Source: Verticillium longisporum
Lineage: Eukaryota; Ascomycota; Sordariomycetes; Glomerellales; Plectosphaerellaceae
NCBI GenBank assembly: GCA_019188255.1
Contig: JAETXT010000002.1
Coordinates: forward strand, 5,456,001-5,520,000
Reading direction: 5' to 3'
Length of the DNA: 64,000 nt
The notes under the pieces were generated by a model that saw nothing but the letters and a program-made list of their open reading frames with translations, was not told the DNA's origin and did not search any database. The first letter of the stretch is position 1; each line of letters starts with the position of its first letter. The position numbers were made by a program, and so were the translations under genes. Below, in pieces: positions 59,291-64,000 of this stretch.

Positions 59291-59997
59291 GGCGCCGTAT
59301 GTCGTGTCGGTGGTGGGTGTGATGGTGCCGGCTGGGAGTCGTATAAGGTCAGATGCCAGACCCTGGTGATGCGGCGATTGTATGCAACAGAGTAGTTCCT
59401 AAGATGAGGGGGCTGTGAACGATGAGAGGTATATGGAATGGAAACTGCGTCCTGAGTCGTGGGAAAGAAAGACCAGAGCTTCAGCCCATCCGAAGGTGCC
59501 GTGCACCCACGGGCGGAAGGAGTGGTCGTGGGGCGTCCTGCCTCCTAAAGTGAGACGGGAACGTGCCTGCCCCGACTGGACACTGGACACTGGACACTGG
59601 ACAAGCACGCAAGGCACGATGCTGACTGCCGTCGAGGCCCTTGGCGCCAGGCGCTGACGTGCCTTCCATTGCTTTCTTGTCTTGTTCCAGGTGGTGACGT
59701 CGCCGCAACAGGGTTTCCCTTCAGGGCTGACTCTCTAGTCTTGGCTCCCCCACAAGCCCTCTGACCCGCTGGCCCTCTCAGGAGGACCTCCCCTCTCAGG
59801 CCTTTAACCCCTGTGGGCCATAGCGTTGGCGCCCAAGTCGGTCCTTAGCTTCAGCTTGGAGACCCACGCACCCCCGGGCCTAATCCGGACCTTTGAATCC
59901 GTCCGCTTCGGGTTCATCGGTCACAACTTGGAGATCCTCCGTAGGACGGACCCTTTTCCACGTATTCGCGTATCCCTCTTCCGGAACCGAGTGTCGC
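59291..59997. other. Intergenic with a heptamer tandem repeat
   Basis: It contains the 5' flank of the hydrolase gene and the 3' flank of the transcription factor. The repeat at 59575-59602 is listed separately. No gene. Confidence 0.5.
59575..59602. repeat. Heptamer minisatellite (CTGGACA) x about 4
   Basis: CTGGACA repeats four times in a row, the last copy running into AGCACG. It is a small tandem repeat in intergenic DNA, likely variable in copy number between strains. Confidence 0.85.
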
Positions 59998-62900
59998 TCA
60001 ACCCAAGCCAACCGCCCATGCAGCATCGCCCAGCTGCTTCATTACCAGACACATGTTCTCGATGATGGGCGGCCGCATCTCAGGGCTGCCCCTGAAGTTG
60101 GACCGCAGAGTCTCCTGCACGACTTCCATGCAGCCTTTGGGGTCCTCTACCGCCGCCTCGCGCGTCCCGGACGATCGAATGGGTTCCTGGATCGCCGGTT
60201 TGCCGTGTCCAAAGTGAACGAACTCTGTCACGACGCCTGATATCGTTCCATCCAGGTAAACCGTCTCCTGTCCCAACTGAGATGACGAGGCCCCTGGCCT
60301 GCCTGCTGTCTTGGTGACGACGCCATACGTCCAGAGCGCCAGGGCTGCGTGATGGATCGCCACAGCGTAAAAGTCCTTGAGGTGCCCCAGTGGGAACAGC
60401 TTGGCCTGTCGTAGCACCTGTCCTGCTTGCCAGACGGCCTGTCTGCCGTGGACGCTGTCCGCCCATTCCCGGAGGTTCGCCAGCACCCGTCGCGCCTGTT
60501 CCTCGCCCTCCTTGCCGGAAAAGAGCTGCAAATCGTCCAGGGACAGGTGTAGGTTCATAAGCAACAGATGCAGCATGAGGTGTTCCTGGCATGAGAGCTC
60601 ATGCCAGTCTGACACAATCGCCTGGAACTGATCCAGTCCTCTGCATAATTCCTCGTGTCGAGTTCGCAATAATTGCTCGCTCGTGCCTCCCGTCCTCGTC
60701 AGCCACGGCCGGTATCGCTGCACCGAGGAGAGCCTTTGGAATTCATTAATCAGAGACCAGTAGCCGTTGAGAAAAATGGAAACCGCCGCTTGCACGTCCA
60801 AGCGACGACGGTTGGACGTGAGAAGGCCAGGGTCTCGTAACAGATCGCCGACTGATGGCGCCCGCTTTGAGTAGCCAGCGGCCAGCTCGTGGTGGTGATG
60901 TTTCCAGTCCAACGCCGTCTTGGCAAACCAGAGCTCTTTCGCTTCAGGCAGCGGCAATGCCATCTCAGCATATGACATGCCTGGGCTGCCGAGCGTGGCC
61001 ATGGAGGTCCTCGCATCCCGGATGAAGCAGTGAAAAGCAAGCCTGCTTTGGTGTCAGTCCACCGCCATCGAACCTGAACCCTTCTCCTGGTTCGAACATA
61101 CCTCTTCCATGACTCGCGTTCGCACCATGACCGCCACTTCTGTTCGAGCACCTCGCCGCCGTCGGATTCGTCAATTTCAATGAGGGGATACATCGTACGT
61201 TGATATTTGTTGCGATATCGCATCATCTACCACGTGTAAGCATGTGAATGCAGACGCCCTGTGGCGAAAGTACTCACATTAGCAGGAATACCGATATGGC
61301 ACTCGGCGATTTCCATCTTTCTTCGGTTCCCTGACCACAAGGCAACATCCTGCACGAGGGACAGAGATTGAACCAAGCCAACGTCCTTGATCGTAGTGTT
61401 GACTGACTCAAACCTTTCCGGAATCGTGACACGTACAGCCTCCTGCACCGCGAACCCCCATCTTCGAAGGGTTGGCACAGGTGTCAGCACTGCGCCAGAT
61501 GCTGCTGCCATGGCATGCCAGTCTGCAGGCATTGCCTTCATCTCGAAAGTTGCCTGATGGATCCACTGCGAGGTTTGGCAAAAGTGCGAAGCGAGGAAAA
61601 TATGGATCAAGCTGTCCATGACTTCGGCCGAAGGGAACGAGGACGCCACGCGTGCCATCATCTCGCTGGTCTTGCACGTCTTCAGAACAATAGCCAGCAC
61701 CCCATCTCGCGCGGCTCCGTCCAGACGGTCAGTCACCACCGTCTCGCCCAGCTTCTTGCGACTCTCGCGCAGGGCCCCTGTCACGTCGGGGGAAGGCACG
61801 GGCAGGTTAGACTGCTCTCCGTAGCCAGCATTGATACGCGACAGGCTCCATCGCCATGGCGATTCCGTCCATGCTTGAACGAGATTCTTGCGCATCTGTA
61901 CAAGATCTATCGAATCTTCGGGGCTCGGCGTAAAGGTCTGCGATTGCTGAAACCCATCCCCCAGCAAGTCAACGTTCCAGTAATCCAGTAAGCTGAAGTC
62001 AACATCAGTGAGATCAAGATTGTTGTGGGCGCTCAGGTCTAGGACGGATAGGCCCTGAACTTGACCCTGACCGTGACCTTCAGTAACTCGAGCCCCGTCA
62101 TATCCTGGTTCGTAGATTACATTTTGAAGGAACCCAGAAAAGGCCTGCCCGGCAACATCGACGGCTTGGTTACCAGTCCAGACATGAGTTTGTTGCGGCA
62201 ATATGCCCGTGTTTGCTTCTTCTGCGTTAACAACAGTCCCACGATGTTGTTTGTCATGTAACCTACTCTGCAGCGGAATGCTTCTGGGGAATGAGGCAGG
62301 GTTGGCCCTGGATCCAGCACAGACAGCGCCGGCATAACCGAGCCGTCATCTGGCCCGGTAGCAGGATACGTTGAGATCTGGGGCACAGACAAGTGACTGG
62401 ATGACCGTGCAGCATCGCTCGCGCTCTGGGACGCCGATGACGCAGGAGAGGTCGTTTCTGAGCGAGGGCCGGCTGACAGGTGCAAGAGATGCATGGCGGC
62501 AGCAGAGCCGGCCTCGGCAGCGGAATACTCGCACACCTGGATCCTCGTGCGGCATCGCGTACATGGCTGAGTCTCTTTGCATTTCACGCGAGCAGCCGCA
62601 CAGCCACGGCAAGCATGCGAGACCCTGGCGGCGGCTGGTGAGGCCGTCGTCCGGCGTCGCTTCTTAGCCGGATCATCGTCGTTCTCGTGGTTCGTGATGT
62701 GGCGCTTCAACAGGTCCTGGCGGGCAAAAGCCTTGCCGCAAACTTGACACGCAAAGCGCTTGCCAAGAGTGTGTGTCTGGATGTGCCGAGCCAGATGTTC
62801 GGGCCGGGAATAGCGTTTCTGGCAATGAGCACACTGATACAGGCTTGGTGTCGCAGCATGGGTGGGGGCAGGAGCAGGCGCCACGATGGCATGGGCAGTT

Positions 62901-63139
62901 GACTTTTCTGCGATGCCAACAGAAGCATACGCCTCATTAGCTGTATGAGCATTGCTACCGCCTGTTGGCGCCTGGACAAACAGTTGGCTATCGGCAAGGG
63001 GTAATTGGCCCGAATTGGCAGCAGGCTGGTTGGGGTGAAGCAGATTCGAAAGAGACGAAGGTCCAGTCGCCATGGCCACTCCGGCTGCGTTGGGCAAGCC
63101 AACTGCCGTATAAACTGTACCAGGAGCCGAGAAGGCCAA
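59998..63139 (-). CDS. Transcription factor with C2H2 and Zn2Cys6 domains and a fungal-specific domain
   Basis: Several exons; the later introns are about 61221-61276 and 61036-61101. Seen: a low-complexity N-terminus, then two C2H2 fingers (YQCAHCQKRYSRPEHLARHI and FACQVCGKAFARQDLLKRHI), a basic stretch (PAKKRRRTTA), and a Zn2Cys6 cluster (CRGCAAARVKC...CTRCRTRIQVCEY) at about residues 175-205. After a Ser-rich linker comes a long C-terminal fungal_trans-like region: LIHIFLASHFCQTSQWIH, WKRLAFHCFIRDARTSM (the conserved E..RR.A.H.F..D...S core), ending AWAVGLG at 59998. The first intron boundary near 62220-62265 is uncertain: a 41-nt intron with donor GTTACA keeps frame. Dual C2H2/Zn2Cys6 regulators often control secondary or carbon metabolism; targets unknown. 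Confidence 0.88.
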
Positions 63140-63541
63140 GATGATGCTCTCGAACCGAAGCGGAGCCCTGTGCCGCTAACTATCGGTCTTGTGGTGGTAG
63201 GAATGGATCGCAGGTAGTGGATGGGGATTCGGCTTTGTGGGAGGAAGGATGTGATCGGAGAGACAAAGGCACCTTGCCGCTTCCGATGTGGGAGGAATCC
63301 CGAACCCCTGTGGCGCCATTCGAATTAGTAGCTAAGTTCTACTTGCTCAACCCCACCAAAGAAAGGAATGGGGGGCTGGCCGGCAGCTACCTACGCATAC
63401 AGGTAGGTAGGTACCTTACGAACTGACGTCCTCTGACACATCAGCACATCACAAAGAGTACTTCAAGCAGAGATCATTGCAATTGGGCAGTACTTCAGTC
63501 AAATTAAGATTTAATTGCCAGAAGCATCCTCAATTCTCGGC
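63140..63541. other. Intergenic between the SDR gene and the transcription factor
   Basis: It contains the promoter of the transcription factor and the 3' flank of the SDR gene. A TACCTACGCATACAGGTAGGTAGGTACC tract lies at about 63389-63416. No gene. Confidence 0.5.
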
Positions 63542-64000
63542 TCAAAGCGACAAACCGCCATCAATCACAGCGTTGGCCCCGGTGACGGTTTTACTCTGGA
63601 TAAAGCACCACACCTGCTCTGCAACCTCCTCGACTGTCGGGACACGCTTCAATGGCGTTCTCTCCCTCGCAGCCTCTCGCTGTTCCTCTGGGAATTGGAG
63701 ACCCCAGTCCTGCCGCAAGTCAGTTCATGAAATAGGCCAACAGAGCAAGAAACGGACCGTCCACATGATACCGGGAGAGACTGTATTGACTCGGATTTTG
63801 GGAGCTGCCGCCATCGCAAGCCCCTTGGCGAGATGGATCTGAGCTGCTTTGCTGACTGCATAGGCCTGGACACTCCGTGTGAGCTTGCCGTGTTTACCAG
63901 CATACTTGCTAGGGCGTGATTTACCAGCGAGCTTCCGCTGACCTTGACACCGGCCAAAGAAGCCGTTGTAATGAAGCAGCCCTCGGCCTCTTCGAGGTAC
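63542..64000 (-). CDS. Short-chain dehydrogenase/reductase, C-terminal part (continues beyond the window)
   Basis: The start lies outside the window. Reading leftward from 64000: EEAEGCFITTASLAGVKVSG (catalytic-Ser strand), an intron of about 59 nt, then AYAVSKAAQIHLAKGLAMAA (catalytic YxxxK), and IRVNTVSPGIMWT. A second intron of about 65 nt (donor GTCCGT) leads to DWGLQFPEEQREAARERTPL, VPTVEEVAEQVWCFIQSKTV and TGANAVIDGGLSL before the stop at 63542-63544. These are classical SDR motifs for an NAD(P)H-dependent oxidoreductase; the substrate is unknown. The frame is intact once both introns are removed. Confidence 0.88.

Overview
The window is genomic DNA of a filamentous ascomycete, most likely a Sordariomycete. 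Most genes carry one to four short introns (about 50-150 nt) with GT..AG ends and CTAAC-type branch points. The proteins are fungal types, including a Zn2Cys6 regulator, a full-size fungal ABCB pump, a PNP/UDP-phosphorylase NLR-type domain and DPH4. Third codon positions are GC-rich and intergenic DNA is dotted with TACCTA/TAGGTA motifs. I cannot name the species. I support about 22 protein genes and see no rRNA, convincing tRNA, CRISPR array or intact transposon.

Layout. 1.8-3.7 kb: FYVE+RING protein (-). 4.8-6.6 kb: chaperonin subunit CCT4 (-), head to head with proteasome ATPase RPT1 (+, 7.2-8.7 kb). 9.2-10.0 kb: Cys-rich zinc protein (-). 10.9-12.2 kb: cytochrome c1 (-). 13.6-14.8 kb: F-box protein (+). 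15.0-16.4 kb: DAHP synthase, ARO3 type (-). 17.5-18.5 kb: 14-3-3 protein (-). 21.2-21.7 kb: ATPase inhibitor IF1 (+). 22.2-24.4 kb: FG-nucleoporin NSP1 (-). 25.9-27.7 kb: acidic Laa2/DUF5102-like protein (+). 28.3-30.0 kb: eIF2 gamma (-). 30.8-32.4 kb: four-helix membrane protein (-). 35.3-35.9 kb: DPH4 (-). 37.1-37.7 kb: mitoribosomal mL59 (-). 38.3-40.3 kb: PRP28 helicase (+). 41.4-42.5 kb: mitochondrial carrier (+). 42.9-43.7 kb: TspO/MBR protein (-). 44.9-47.7 kb: ARS2/SERRATE (+). 47.7-53.4 kb: gene-poor accessory stretch with a relic coding sequence, a near-perfect foldback element and a stand-alone PNP/UDP-phosphorylase domain gene. 53.4-57.5 kb: ABC transporter (+). 58.0-59.3 kb: alpha/beta hydrolase (-). 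60.0-63.1 kb: C2H2+Zn2Cys6 transcription factor (-). 63.5 kb to the edge: partial short-chain dehydrogenase (-).

The first 47 kb is mostly housekeeping: protein folding and turnover, translation, splicing and RNA processing, nuclear pore, respiration, and aromatic amino acid synthesis. From 47.7 kb the gene content becomes accessory: self/non-self-type domain, efflux pump, hydrolase, regulator, oxidoreductase.

A cross-cutting observation is that several genes, including the essential CCT4 and CYT1, carry apparent single-base frameshifts, mostly at C or G runs. Sequencing or assembly error is the most economical explanation for the essential ones. The frameshifts in the F-box, Laa2-like and PNP genes may have the same cause or may be real decay. 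I did not find a clearly new multi-gene system. The best candidates for a second look are the 47.7-53.4 kb accessory island and the regulator/oxidoreductase/pump neighbourhood at the right end.
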